Positions 10,736 to 21,911 of a stretch of DNA of 64,000 bases are shown piece by piece (the first letter of the stretch is position 1; every line of letters starts with the position of its first letter). The notes under the pieces are model-generated. The model ran no database searches. It saw only the letters and a program-made list of their open reading frames with translations, and was not told the origin of the DNA. Both the position numbers and the translations under genes were made by a program. Source of the DNA: Rana temporaria (taxonomy: Eukaryota > Chordata > Amphibia > Anura > Ranidae); contig NC_053499.1 in assembly GCF_905171775.1 (NCBI RefSeq), forward strand, positions 89,486,012 to 89,550,011, written 5' to 3'.

Positions 10736-12339
10736 AAATTTAATAATGTACTAAAAACAACTTTTGGAGGCTTGGATAATAAATTCAGCAATTAAAAAAA
10801 AATGTGCTCTACATTGGGTTTAAATAAATTTTTCTTTTTGTTTGGAAGACATTTGGTAAGTGTATAGTGCTGTAGCATGTTATTTAATTGCTAAATGTGG
10901 TCTGGATTAGGGATTTTGTTCCACCTATATGCCTGAGGGGACCCCTTGCATGGCAAATATCTGGCAGCATGGTGGCTTTTGCATAGCCCCTGCAGTTCCA
11001 TGGTGGTGGTGTTGGGGTGGTTAGTTTTAGTAGGAATGCTAATGCCTATCCGTCTGTTTGGGATATATATATTTTTTTCAGATATGACGGGGGTATATAC
11101 ATGTTAGTTTTTTTTTTGCTTGACCTGATACGTATTTTATAAGGTAGAATTTATGTGGAAGTATGATCACTCACATTCACATTTGGATATATGAATGTGG
11201 ATAGTGGCATATATACACACATTTTTCCCAACCCAGAGAGGCATGTTATTATGCACTCAGATGAGTGCATTATTTTATTTAATTTTTTCAGTTATGTTTT
11301 TTTTTTTTTTTTTAAAGGCTTTGGATTATCTTTTTGATACATAGGACCATTGCACACCGAGATTAATCAAATAGCAATGTCATAATATGTATAATTGTGA
11401 TGTATTGTAAATTATTGATGGATTGCTACCATTTCCTGTTTGTAGACACTTGTTGCATTGTGGTCATGGGGACACGCATTGAGCGCTGACATAATGTGAT
11501 GCAGGTTCTTTGGAACAGACAGGTGGATGGATTGATTAGGATTTGTAATTAACAGAGTGTGATTTGCATTTGGACTGACGGGCGAATGTGTGGGCATAAC
11601 ATGATGCGTGTCAGAGGTCAGCCCATTGATAAAAGGGAAGTTACAGTATGAGTCCGTGTAACCAACCCTGCGTGAAGAAGTCCAGAGCGTCAAAACGAGT
11701 CTAGGGGGAAGTTGCACGGCACACCAAGGAAGCGTCCGAGTACCGACCATCGCATGTGTAGTGTGTTTTTGAAGTGACGAGTGGAGCAGGGGGTGAGGCT
11801 GACGGTTTTTATTTAGGTCCGCTGTGACCATAATGCAACAAGATAATCACCTGTGAGGAACCCGCTGCTTAGTTCACTATTGAAGTGCTTTGATTTGCTG
11901 TAACAAATGTGAGTGCAATGTGTGAAGCTGTTTTACTGATTTTAAATAAACAAGTTTGATATACTTCACCATTGGAGTCACTTTACCTTTCATGTGGAAC
12001 AACGAATCGGCTTGTGAGAATCACTGGTGGAATTGGTCAGTTCGTGTGGAGAAATATTTTGCTGTTTTTGCCAAGCATGAGAATGCAAGGCATATCGCAT
12101 TGGTAAGCGCAATTCTTATGGGTGTGGAGTCACTGAGCACTTTGGTGTGGTGAAAGGTCTCATATTAAGAAGATTTTTTGAAGATTTGTTTTGGACACTT
12201 TAATTGTTTTCACCTGGAATATTATCACCTTGGATTTTCTATGTGGACGCTTTTTCACATATATATTTATACAATTTTTTCACTTTATTTATATATTCCT
12301 GCATTCCTCACAATAATTTCTGTATCACGAATGTATTGT
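10736..12339. other. Intron sequence without assignable genes
   Basis: A/T-rich, with homopolymer runs at 11291-11313. Sequence near 11630-11830 looks like the GC-rich terminal region of a retroelement and holds a hammerhead-like motif (separate entry). A 139-codon frame at 11412-11831 on the minus strand has no recognisable domain and I do not call it. Confidence 0.35.
11666..11706 (+). ncRNA. Decayed hammerhead-ribozyme-like motif
   Basis: The order is CCCTGCGTGAAGAAG, a loop, GCGTCAAAACGAGTC, then TAGGG. The outer CCCT and AGGG can pair, and the arrangement recalls CUGANGA ... GAAAC-GCGUC with several core changes. A non-functional relic is most likely. Confidence 0.3.
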
Positions 12340-12343
12340 TTAA

Positions 12344-13360
12344 CCACTTGGGATCCGCCTGCCGTCAATTGACGGCTACAGTGCGGATCCCAATCTCCAA
12401 ACTGCCGTCAATTGACGTCCGCCCCTTAGGGCGGTCCCCGCGCGCGCTCCAGAGCGCGCTGCGGGGAAAATCTGTGTTGGCCGTGTCCCTCGGACACAGC
12501 CAATTACAGATCGCCGCGAACGGCCAATCAGAGTGGCCGTTCGCGAGGCGATCTGTGCGGCCAATGAGAGAGGATCTCATATGTAAACATATGAGATCAT
12601 CTCTCATTGCCGTTTTACACAGAGACAGCGGTGCTGTCTCTGGAGAGGAGACGGATCTGTGTCTCTTGTACATAGAGACACAGATCGGTCACCCCCCCCA
12701 GTCACCCCCCTCCACCTACAGTTAGAACACTAAGCAGGGATACATTTAACCCCTTCCTCACCCCCTAGTGTTAACCCCTTCAATGCCAGTCACATTTATA
12801 CTGTAATTAGTGCATATTTATAGCACTGATCGCAGTATAAATGTGAATGGCGCCAAAAATGTGTCCGATGTGTCCGCCATAACGTCGCAGTCCCATTAAA
12901 AATCGCAGATCGCCGCCATTTCTAGTAAAAAAAAATAATTAAAAAAAAATAATTCTGTCCCCTATTTTGTAAGCGCTATAACTTTTGCGCAAACCAGTCG
13001 CTTATTGCGATTTTTTTTTTTTTTTTACCAAAAATATGTAGAAGAATACGTATCGGCCTAAACTGAGAAAAAAAAATGTTTTTTTTTTTTAAATTGGGAT
13101 ATTTATTATAGCAAGAAGTAAAAAATATTGTATTTTTTTCAAAATTGTCTCACTTTTTTGTTTATAGCGCAAAAAATAAAAACCGCACAGGCGATCAAAT
13201 ACCACCAAAAGAAAGCTCTACTTGTGGGGAAAAAAGGATGTCAATTTTGTTTGGGAGCCACGTCGCACGACCGCGCAATTGTTAGTTAAAGCGATGCAGT
13301 GCCGAAAGCTGAAATTTCACCTGGGCAGGAGGGGGGTATATGTGCCCAGTAAGCAAGTGG
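12344..13360. mobile_element. piggyBac-type MITE (about 1.0 kb), TTAA flanks
   Basis: It is flanked by TTAA (12340-12343 and 13361-13364) with inverted ends CCACTTGG and GCAAGTGG. TTAA duplication is the hallmark of piggyBac transposition. There is no transposase. The interior has palindromes such as ATCTCATATG/CATATGAGAT at 12572-12597 and a block, AAATACCACCAAAAGAAAGC, shared in inverse orientation with the elements at 13654 and 18251. Those shared blocks tie the three elements to one superfamily. Confidence 0.88.
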
Positions 13361-15514
13361 TTAATATTTAGAAACGTTTAGTTATTTTTTAGCGCTACTA
13401 TTTTGTTCATTCAGAATTTTTGGTACACAGCTTCTATTTAAGGCTGATAGTGTTATGCCGCGTACAGACGGTCGTTTTTTGTGATGAAATAAAACGACGT
13501 TTTTCAAACTTCATTTTCAAAAACAATGAAGCATACACACCATAGTATTTTCAAAATGCGCTAGCAAAGCGTGGTTATGTTCAGCACGTACGGCGGCACT
13601 CTGTTCCATTGAAGCTTGCTTCATAAATTGCTTCTGAGCATGCAGGGGTTTAACCACTTGACAACTGGGCACTTAAACCCACTTAATAACCAGACCAATT
13701 TTCAGCTTTCGGTGCTCTCACATTTTGAATGACAATAACTCAGTCATACAACACTGTAACCAAATGAAATTTTTGTCCATTTTTTTCCCACAAATAGAGC
13801 TTTCTTTTGGTGGTATTTGATCACCTCTGCGGTTTTTATTTTTTTCGCTATAAATGAAAAAAGAACGAAAATTTTGTAAAAAAAATAATTTTTCTTCATT
13901 TCTATTATAACATTTTGCAAAAAATGAATTTATCTTCATAAATTTGGCCTAAAATGTATACTGCTACATATCTTAGGTTAAAAAAAAAAAAATTTGGATA
14001 TTATTTAGTCTGGGTGAAAGTTATAGGGTCTACAAGCTATGGTACCAATTACTGAAAATTGATCAATTTGATCACATCTGAAGTACTGACGGCCTATCTC
14101 ATTTCTTGAGACCCTAACATGCCAGAAAAGTACAAATACCCCCTAAATGACCCCTTTTTGGAAAGAAGACATTCCAAGGTATTTAGAAAGAGGCATGGTG
14201 AGTTTTTTGAAGTTGTCATTTTTTCCCACAATTCTTTGCAAAATCAAGGTTTTTTTTATTTTTATTTTTTTTCCACAAAAGTTTCATATTAGCAGGTTAT
14301 TTCTCACACACAGCATATGCATACCACAAATTACACCCCAAAACACATTCTGCTATTCCTCCCGAGTATGGCGATACCACATGTGTGAGACTTTTACACA
14401 GCGTGGCCACATACAGAGGCCCAACATGCAGGGAGCACCATCAGGCGTTCTGGAACACCCAGGCCAATTCTGACATTCCTCTCCTACATGGAAAAATCAT
14501 AATTTATTTGCTAGAAAATTACATAGAACCCCAAAACATTATATATGCTTTTTTAGCAAAGACCCTAGAGAATACAATGGCGGTCGTTGCAACTTTTTAT
14601 CGCGCATGGTATTTGCACAGCAATTTTTCGAACGCATTTTTTTGGGAAATAAAACAGTTTTGTGCTTTTTAAAACAAAAAAACATTAAAGTTAGCCCAAT
14701 GTTTTTGCATAATATGAAAGATGAAGTTACGCCGAGTAAATAGATACCCAACATGTCACCCTTCAATATTGCACACGCTTGTGGAATGGCACCAAACTTC
14801 GCTACTTAAAAATCCCCATAGGTGACGTTTTAAATGTTTTTACTGGTTACATGTTTTTAGTTACAGAGGAGGTCTGGGGCCAAAATGATTGCTCTCGCTC
14901 TAACGTTCGCAGCGATACCCCACATGTGTGGTTTGAACACCGTTTTCATATGTGGGCGGGACTTACGTACACATTCGCTTCTGTATACGAGCACGCGGGA
15001 ACAGGGACGCTTTAAATATTTATTTTTTATTTTTATTGTTCATTTTACTTTATTTATTTTAGTTTGACATGTTTTTCCCCAAAAATAAATGTTTTGATCA
15101 CTTTTATTCCAATTACAAGGAATGGAAACATCCCTTGTAATAGGAATATAGCATGACAGGTCCTCTTTACAGTGAGATATGGGGTCAATAAGACCCCACA
15201 TCTCACCTCTAGGCTGGGAAGCCTGAAAAAAAAACAAAAAAAAAAAACGATCCTGGCTTCGTTTGCAGCGGTGAGTCAGAAGAAGCACCGGAGGGCGAAG
15301 GGAGTGGGGACGTCCCTTTTTGCCTCCCGTAAGAACGATCAAGAGGCGGAACAGCCGCCATGATCGTTCTTATGGTGTAGAGAATCGCCGGATGAAAAAA
15401 ATGATATCTGAATGATGCCTGTAGCTGCAGGCATCATTTAGATATCCCTGCACAAAGTCAAGGACCTCATAGGACGTGGGCGGGAAGTGGTTAAAACACA
15501 TTTTTTTCCCCAGA

Positions 15515-16412
15515 GTATTTTCTGGGTATTGCAGAGTATTGGCCGGGGTATTGCAAAGTATTGGCTGGGGTATTGCAAAGTATTGGTGCGGGGGTATTGC
15601 AGAGTATTGGTGCGGGGGTATTGCAGAGTATTGGTGCGGGGGTATTGCAGAGTATTGGTGCGGGGGTATTGCAGAGTATTGGTGCGGGGGTATTGCAGAG
15701 TATTGGTGCGGGGGTATTGCAGAGTATGGTGCGGGGGTATTGCAGAGTATTGGTGCGGGGGTATTGCAGAGTATTGTGTGGGGGGTATTGCAGAGTATTG
15801 TGTGGGGGGTATTGCAGAGTATTGTGCGGGGGGTATTGCAGAGTATTGTGCGGGGGGTATTGCAGAGTATTGTGCGGGGGGTATTGCAGAGTATTGTGCG
15901 GGGGGTATTGCAGAGTATTGTGCGGGGGGTATTGCAGAGTATTGTGCGGGGGGTATTGCAGAGTATTGCGCGGGGGGTATTGCAGAGTATTGTGCGGGGG
16001 TACTGCAGAGTATTGCGCAAGGGGTACTGCAGAGTACTGGCAGGGGGTACTGCAGAGTATTGCGCGGGGGTATTGCAGAGTATTGCGCGGGGGGTATTGC
16101 AGAGTATTGCGCGGGGGTATTGCAGAGTATTGTGCGGGGGTATTGCAGAGTATTGCGCGGGGGGTATTGCAGAGTATTGCGCGGGGGCATTGCAGAGTAT
16201 TGCGCGGGGGTTTTGCAGAGTATTGCGCAGGGGTTTTTGCAGAGTATTGCGCGGGGGTTTTGCAGAGTATTGCGCGGGGGTTTTGCAGAGTATTGCGCGG
16301 GGGTTTTGCAGAGTATTGCGCAGGGGGTATTGCAGAGTATTGCGCAGGGGGTATTGCAGAGTAATTGCGCAGGGAAGGCAGAGTATTGCGCAGGGAAGGC
16401 AGAGTATTGCAG
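15515..16412. repeat. G-rich minisatellite, about 35 units of about 25 bp
   Basis: The unit is close to GGGGGTATTGCAGAGTATT plus a variable TGCG/GGTGC/TGTGC spacer. Variants are grouped: TTGGTGC on the left, TTGTGCG and TTGTGTG in the middle, and TTGCGCG with TTTTGC on the right. This ordered change suggests stepwise local duplication. Long open frames occur in several frames on both strands only because the repeat lacks stop codons; they are not genes. The plus strand carries runs of 4-6 G at each unit, so G-quadruplex formation is possible. Confidence 0.97.
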
Positions 16413-16442
16413 GGGTTAATGCAGGGATGGCTGAGCAGGGAT

Positions 16443-16479
16443 GGATGGATCTGTGACTGCAATAGTCACAGATCCATCC
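16443..16479. repeat. Perfect 16-bp inverted repeat with 5-nt loop
   Basis: GGATGGATCTGTGACT, loop GCAAT, AGTCACAGATCCATCC. It lies just right of the minisatellite inside the piggyBac-type element. It is a palindrome of the MITE; no function is implied. Confidence 0.9.
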
Positions 16480-16996
16480 CACACTGCTGCTGCCATTCGC
16501 GCTCTCCTCTCACACTGTACCGATCGGTACAGCGAGAGGAGGGAGGAACCGGCGCCATCAAATGACGCCGGTTTGTTTACCTGTGATCGCTGCGTCATTG
16601 GACGGCGCGATCACATGGTAAAAGACCGCTGTTGTCGGTCAGTTACCGTGATCTGTGTAGCGCCGGGTCTCATAGACCCGGCGCGCACAGAATTTTCTGT
16701 GTGCGCGCCCGAGGCGGCGCGCATTACTGCTTCTGCTGGGCGCCGTTAAATAACGGCGACCCCCAGTTAAGCAACCACCTTGCCGCCGTTATATGACGGC
16801 GGCTGGTGGTTAACTGGTTAAAAACGTCGTTTTCAACGTCAATTTGCCCACACACTATCATTTTAATTGACACAAAAAATTACGTTTTGAAAAACGACAA
16901 AAAATTCGAGCATGTTCAAATTTTTTTTTGTCGTTTTTCAGAAGACATAAAACAACGTTTTTCATCACAAAAAACGACCGTCTGTACGCGGCATTA

Positions 16997-17520
16997 GCAA
17001 TAACATTTTACTTACTCAATTATACCTACAGACTATCTGACAGCTGGGAATTACTGGTAATACTGGTGGGGCAGAAGTGGAAGGGAGAAAGGAACAGGGT
17101 GTAGGGAATACAATCAAGGAAAATTGTTAATGTTTTTTGGGCATTTATCTCCTAAGCTCAAGCAGTTTATAATTTAAAGTTTAGCTAAAAGGCAAAATGA
17201 TTATTATTTTTTTGGATAAGAGTGCACAGGGATTAGAATGCCTGTCAGATGTTGTATTGCTGCTTATGTCCACTTTAGGGTGATTCACCTATTTGTTCTG
17301 TTAACCATCATTAAAGTAAAAGAAAATCCCACATTTTAGGTTGTCACCAGGAAAGTAATAGAGGAGAAATGTTCCAATGGGGACACTAGTTCTGGTGATC
17401 TGAGGGTCCTCAAGGAATTCTCTTAATTTTCAGGGATTTTCTCTCACTTCCTTTATGGCTATGGGACAGGGATGAAAGGGAAATCTCCTCAATAGGACAT
17501 TCATGGCCAACTTGGCACCT
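16997..17520. other. Intron sequence with a probable dispersed repeat
   Basis: No gene is seen. The stretch 17335-17510 (GTTGTCACCAGGAAAGTAAT ... GACAGGGATGAAAGGGAAAT) resembles a dispersed ranid repeat from memory. Boundaries and class are not established. Confidence 0.35.
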
Positions 17521-17703
17521 CCCTCAGGACCAGTGAATATTATAAAAGACTTGGATTAGAGCACCCCAGCATTCTTTGTAACATATAATACCAAGGCAGG
17601 ATTGTATGCTGCCATGGATAGACATCAGGTCAAGAAAATTACAAGTATGGCACAATTTTCTGTTTTCCTGGTGCCTCCATGGCAGCATACCTATGACAAA
17701 TAA

Positions 17704-18139
17704 CTAGCTAAGAACGGGTGGGTTGATGCTTAGAAAGAAATGCATTTTGACAAAAAGAATACTACTTTGAGTAGGTAAACGCTGACTTGATGACTTTCGA
17801 ATTCTACCGATGAGAGAGCCCCCGGTTCTACTCTGTAATGTCTCAAAAATGTATGACCAGGTTGCTGGCCTGCAGATAGCCTCCACTGATACATTTACTT
17901 TTGCCACCCAGGAAGCAGAGACGGATCTGGTGGAATGATCCCTGACTGTCGAAGGGGGATCAAGGCCCCTTGCTCTGTACGCCTTTTGTATTAGTGTTAC
18001 TATCCATGACGCTATTGTCCTAGAAGCTGCCTGCTTGCCTTTGTCCTTGCCCCAGGGTATGATGAAGAGTCTGGAAGAATTCCTGAAGGGTACCCTGACC
18101 TGCAGATGTCGTCTTAATATGGATGCAATATTCAAATCA
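17704..18139 (-). pseudogene. DIRS-A tyrosine recombinase, C-terminal part
   Basis: Minus-strand frame with LRRHLQVRVPFRNSSRLFI, then GKQAASRTIASWIV, then VRDHSTRSVSASW and ICRPATWS. The HSTR is the H-x-x-R box of phage-integrase-type tyrosine recombinases, and the spacing to PATWS is that of vertebrate DIRS proteins. In the family the enzyme inserts a circular DNA copy without target duplication. The nucleophilic Tyr region that should follow PATWS is not recognisable (frame altered), so it is inactive. The N-terminal half was lost at the junction with the retrovirus at 18140. Confidence 0.8.
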
Positions 18140-19354
18140 TGAACCTTCTCTACTCCATCTTGTAAGCCAGCATCCATTTTGTGTCATATTAGCAGAATGG
18201 ATTTTCCTTGTATTCTGCTTTAAATGTTGAAATGCTTTTCCCATGTTTAACCACTTAAGCCCCGGACCATATTGCTGATCAAAGACCAGAGCACTTTTTG
18301 CGATTCGGCACTGCGTCACTTTAACTGACAATTGCGCGGTCGTGCGACGTGACTCCCAAACAAAATTGGCGTCCTTTTTTCCCCCACAAATAGAGCTTTC
18401 TTTTGGTCGTATTTGATCACCTTTGCGGTTTTTAGTTTTTGAGCTATAAACAAAAATAGAGCGACAATTTTGAAAAAAAATAATATTTTTTACTTTTTAC
18501 CATAATAAATATCCCCCAAAAATATATAAAAAACTATTTTTTCCCTCAGTTTAGGCCGATACGTATTCTTCTACATATTTTTCGTTAAAAAAATCGCAAT
18601 AAGCGTTTATTGATTGGTTTGCGCAAAAGTTATAGCGTTTACAAAATAGGGGTAGTTTTATGGCATTTTTATAACTTCTTTTTACTAGTAATGGCGGCGA
18701 TTTTTTTCGGTACTGCGACATTATGGCGGACACTCGACACATTTTTGGGACCATTGGCATTTTTATAGCGATCAGTGCTATAAAAATTAATTGCTATAAA
18801 AATGCCACTGGCAGGGAAGGGGTTAACACTAGGGGGCAGGGAAGGGGTTAAGTCTGTTCTAACTGTAGGGGGGGGTGGACTCACTAGGGGAAATGACTGA
18901 TCGCTGTTCATACATTGTATGAACAGATGGTCAGGCAATTCTCCCCCGACAGGCCCGGGAGCTGTGTGTTTACAGCTCCCGGCTCTGTAACGAGCGATCG
19001 CGGGTGTCAGGAGCGAGCGGGGGGCGTGCGTGTGCGCCTCCGGCAGCCGCGCACCCCTATTGGCTGCTGGGAGAGATGACGTAGATCTGACGTAGATCTA
19101 GATCTAGAGCCGACCTGCCACCGTAAAACTGTGGCAACTGGTCGGCAAGCAGTTAATATATTTTAACCTGCAAGTTATCTTGTTGTTTTTAGTTCGGAGA
19201 GACAGGGTTCTTGCATTGAAACCCTGCTTATCAGTCTTTTGTTTTATATTTCACTCCAATATTTTGAGAACATGTCTGGATATAACCTTGTTTAATTATA
19301 CTGACATATTAACGCTCACAACTACTGTGTAACCAGATTTTTGTCTTGTAATTA
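18140..19354 (+). mobile_element. 5' LTR of the retrovirus, split by a piggyBac MITE and truncated
   Basis: It starts TGAACCTTCTCTACTCC, the same as the 3' LTR at 21912. The match is interrupted at TTAA (18247-18250), resumes at 19153 and continues to TTTTTGTCTTGTAAT near 19352. The last ~90 bp seen in the 3' LTR are missing. Differences between the two LTR copies are few over about 300 aligned bases, by eye about 3-5 percent. Confidence 0.85.
18251..19152. mobile_element. piggyBac-type MITE (0.9 kb) inside the 5' LTR
   Basis: TTAA lies on both sides (18247-18250 and 19153-19156), and the intact 3' LTR has a single TTAA at the corresponding place near 22020. It starts CCACTTAAGCCCCGGACC. The interior shares AGAGCTTTCTTTTGGTCGTA with the piggyBac-type elements at 12344 and 13654. 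It is non-autonomous. Confidence 0.93.
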
Positions 19355-19978
19355 GAGGTCGACCGATATATCGGCCGATATTTGGCCGGTTTTGTGAAAT
19401 CGGCATCGGCTGATTATTGTGAAAAAATCGGCCGATTCACGGCTACAATATCCGGCCCGCATGGCCGCCTGCCCTGCAGTACTGACCAGTGACCCCGCTC
19501 CCGCATTCCTCCATCCGCACGGCCACTACAGAAGGGACAGAGATTTCACTCCCATTGCGCTGCCCGCCGTGCCCCGCCCCCTCCCTCGGTGTGCTGTTTA
19601 GGGAGAAACAAACAATCATTGGCTTACAACTGCCGCCTGACTAATGTAACTCCCCCCAGCAGGAGATAGTGGCCAGCAATAGCTCTGTTTTCCTTCCCTG
19701 CTGAGGCGGAGCCTGCTGGCATTACACTAAGTTCTGATCAATGATTGGCTGGTCAGCTCATCAGCATGCACCTAGCCTATTAGGTGCATGCAGATAGATT
19801 GATACCAGCATGTATGGAGGGTAAGTTGCCCAAATTGTGTGCTACTGTGCCCCCCCTGCAGAATTTATTTAAACTCCTTTTAAAAGGGAAACCTGGCTGA
19901 GGCTGGCATTGAGAAAATGGATGAGGATGACTCTGGGTGTATAATCAGAGTTACATTGTGGAGATCCTCTTCACAATG
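19355..19978. repeat. GC-rich repeat with ATCGGCCGAT palindromes, incomplete
   Basis: It starts GAGGTCGACCGATATATCGG and contains several copies of ATCGGCCGAT or TCGGC variants up to about 19440. This sequence type is dispersed in fish and frog genomes from memory and is probably the end of a DNA transposon. I see no matching right end, so it is truncated. The rest, to 19978, holds no gene. Confidence 0.55.
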
Positions 19979-19981
19979 TTA

Positions 19982-20434
19982 GGCCTTGTACACACGGACG
20001 GACAGTCTGCTAAAAACGGTCCGCCGGACCGTTTTCAGCGGACATGTCCGCCCGGAGATTTCTGTCTGATGGTTGTACACACCATCAGACAGAAATCCGC
20101 GCGTAAACAATACGCGGGGACGTGGCCGCACCATCGCCGTGGGCGGCCCTGGAAGTTCAAAGCTTCCACGCATGCGTTGAATCAGTACGACGCATGCGAG
20201 GGATGGCGGTCGGTCGGAAGTGTCCGGTGAGTCTGTACAGATGACCGAACACGTCCGACGGACAGGTTTCCAGCGGACAGGTTTCTTGGCATGCTAAGAA
20301 ATTTTTTGTCCGCTGGAAACTGTCCGATCCGCCGGACAATTGTCCGGTCGGGCCTACACACGACCGGATCTGTCCACTAAAACTGGTCCGTCGGACCAGT
20401 TTCAGCGGACAGATCCGGTCGTGTGTACGGGGCC
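19982..20434. mobile_element. MITE with GGCC termini (about 453 bp)
   Basis: The inverted ends are GGCCTTGTACACACGG and CGTGTGTACGGGGCC, flanked by TTA on the left and TAA on the right. Internal inverted blocks around TCCGCCGGACCGTTTTCAGC recur in both orientations. The structure and near-TWA flank suggest Harbinger type. It lies inside the retrovirus remnant. Confidence 0.8.
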
Positions 20435-20932
20435 TAACTCTCACCCGCATTCATTTTCACAATGCACTGCAAATCCATTATCTTCGTTACCACAAAGCAG
20501 CACCACCCATCCCTCCCCACAACGCAGCAGCACCCATCCCGCTCAACAGCGCACCACCACCCACGCCTAGCACCACCCACCCCACCCCACTTGTTTGTCT
20601 TACTGATGTCACAAGAACATTTTCAAACAACACTTTTGTGTTCCAAGCCATGGGTAGAAGCCGCTCCCCAGATTTGTGCTTTAAGTTAGGTAATACCACA
20701 AGGAGGTGCTACAGCTTGCCAACATGCTGCACTTAAATTTCCAGCAGCATCACGGTATAGCTCCTTCTTCCGTACCCCAGACCCTTTAATTCTACATTGC
20801 TAAAATTTCTAAGCGCCAACCCACCTCTACAGTAGGACACTTGTTGTCAATTATAGCATTCTCCGGTCTCTCTTACTAGCCAAGGATAATTTTCCAAAGG
20901 TTGCCTTTAGCCCTTGATTATACATACATCTG

Positions 20933-21643
20933 TTGCAAGGATGTTATCCCCGGATCCCTTTAGAATCCCAGGGATGGTGTTATTTAGCGGCCCTGGTCCC
21001 AGTAATGGGGATATTAGGTGATAGTAAAGGAGGACACCTTAAAGCTAGTTTATACCCCAGGTATCCTCTCAAACATATTAATAATATGGCCTGGTTCCCT
21101 TCTAGTACAGGTTGGAGAATAGATTTAATGAAGAGGCTCAATAATTATACAGGTATTATTGATGATGTACTGAAAAATAAATCTGATATTTCAAAATTAA
21201 ATATAGAGACTAGAGCAATCAGGAAACAATTAGAACTCCATGACCTGGCCATTGAAAGCATGAGTGTGGCACTCACAGGCCTATGTGAAGTCACTGAGGA
21301 CTATGAATGTTGCACTTGGGTTCATAATACATCCATTGAGGTCCCTGATTATTATGACATTATCGCCCAACATAGAAATGAGGTAAACAAGCTACAAGAG
21401 GCCAGGGATATTGCCAAAACATGGAGCCCCTTTGGAGCGGTAAGGTTTGGATTTGGTGGCATTTTCTCCTGGCTTAAGAATATCATGCTTACCATTATAA
21501 TGATCCTAATCTTTGCAGTAATACTCTACTTATGCTTTAAGTGTTGTATGTGCATAGTGGAAAGAGCCCAGCGCCCCCTTAAGGACATACTGCCTTATGC
21601 AATGTATCTGGAAGCTTATACACATGCTCAAATGGGTTTCTAA
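20933..21643 (+). pseudogene. Retroviral envelope, transmembrane-subunit remnant (236 codons)
   Basis: The open frame covers most of a retroviral TM protein. It has an ectodomain with a coiled-coil-like stretch (about residues 60-115), a cysteine cluster of the form C, seven residues, CC (CEVTEDYECC at about 118-127), a second helical region, a hydrophobic membrane span at about residues 185-208, then a Cys-rich junction and a short cytoplasmic tail. TM drives membrane fusion in infectious relatives. The surface subunit and signal peptide are not readable upstream; only about 230 bp of possible SU sequence remains, with stops. Gammaretrovirus-like proteins usually have six residues between C and CC. 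Orientation agrees with the 3' LTR. Non-functional as it stands. Confidence 0.78.
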
Positions 21644-21891
21644 ACACTCTGAGTAACTTGTATAGCGCTGCAAATGCGAACTAAATCGCCTCAAGGTGCT
21701 GTATCCAATGTCGTCGTCCAGCCATGCTTCAGAATAGATGTGTCTTAAGTTTTTTCTGAAGGCCCGATCCATCCCAATGTCTGTAGGTAGAGCGTTCCAT
21801 AGCTGTGGTCCCTGGACTGCGAATCTTCGTTCTCCTTTAGATTTGTAGCGGGACTTGGGGCTTATAGTTATTAGAAATAAATATATAATTT

Positions 21892-21911
21892 AAGAGGGGA
21901 TTTAAAGAGAA
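21892..21911 (+). other. Polypurine tract preceding the 3' LTR
   Basis: A purine-rich run, AAGAGGGGATTT then AAAGAGAA, ends directly before TGAACC of the 3' LTR. This is the expected plus-strand primer site for retroviral DNA synthesis. Confidence 0.7.

Larger units (their letters stand above)
13654..16817. mobile_element. piggyBac-type non-autonomous element (3.2 kb) carrying a minisatellite
   Basis: It is flanked by TTAA (13650-13653 and 16818-16821) at the exact point where the host Harbinger MITE is interrupted. It begins CCACTTGACAACTGGGC. The interior includes the shared AGAGCTTTCTTTTGGTGGTA block near 13798, a GGTCAATAAGACCCC block near 15183, and a long minisatellite at 15515-16412. 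No transposase is seen, so it was mobilised in trans. Its length is unusual for a MITE and is due partly to the expanded repeat. Confidence 0.82.
13456..16993. mobile_element. Harbinger MITE, second copy, split by a piggyBac-type insertion
   Basis: The ends are TGCCGCGTACAGACGGTCG and its inverted partner, with TTA on both sides (13453-13455 and 16994-16996). Terminal parts at 13456-13649 and 16822-16993 match the copy at 8214-8640. The break falls at the TTTAAAAACGTCG site, which is uninterrupted in the other copy near 8409. That gives direct evidence that the central 3.2 kb was inserted later. Confidence 0.9.

Noticed and set aside
11412..11831. 139-codon minus-strand frame
   Set aside because: No domain, no plausible start context and no splice signals; surrounding sequence looks like retroelement non-coding DNA.
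15515..16412. CRISPR-like regular repeats
   Set aside because: The unit is directly tandem with no unique spacers, inside a piggyBac-type element in a vertebrate genome. It is a minisatellite.
15370..16482. Long open reading frames (250-370 codons) in several frames on both strands
   Set aside because: All arise from a stop-free 25-bp tandem repeat. The translations are simple repeats and no frame is favoured.
20340..20699. Small frames near the env remnant
   Set aside because: They fall in a MITE and simple CACCAC-rich sequence; no viral or host domain is seen.
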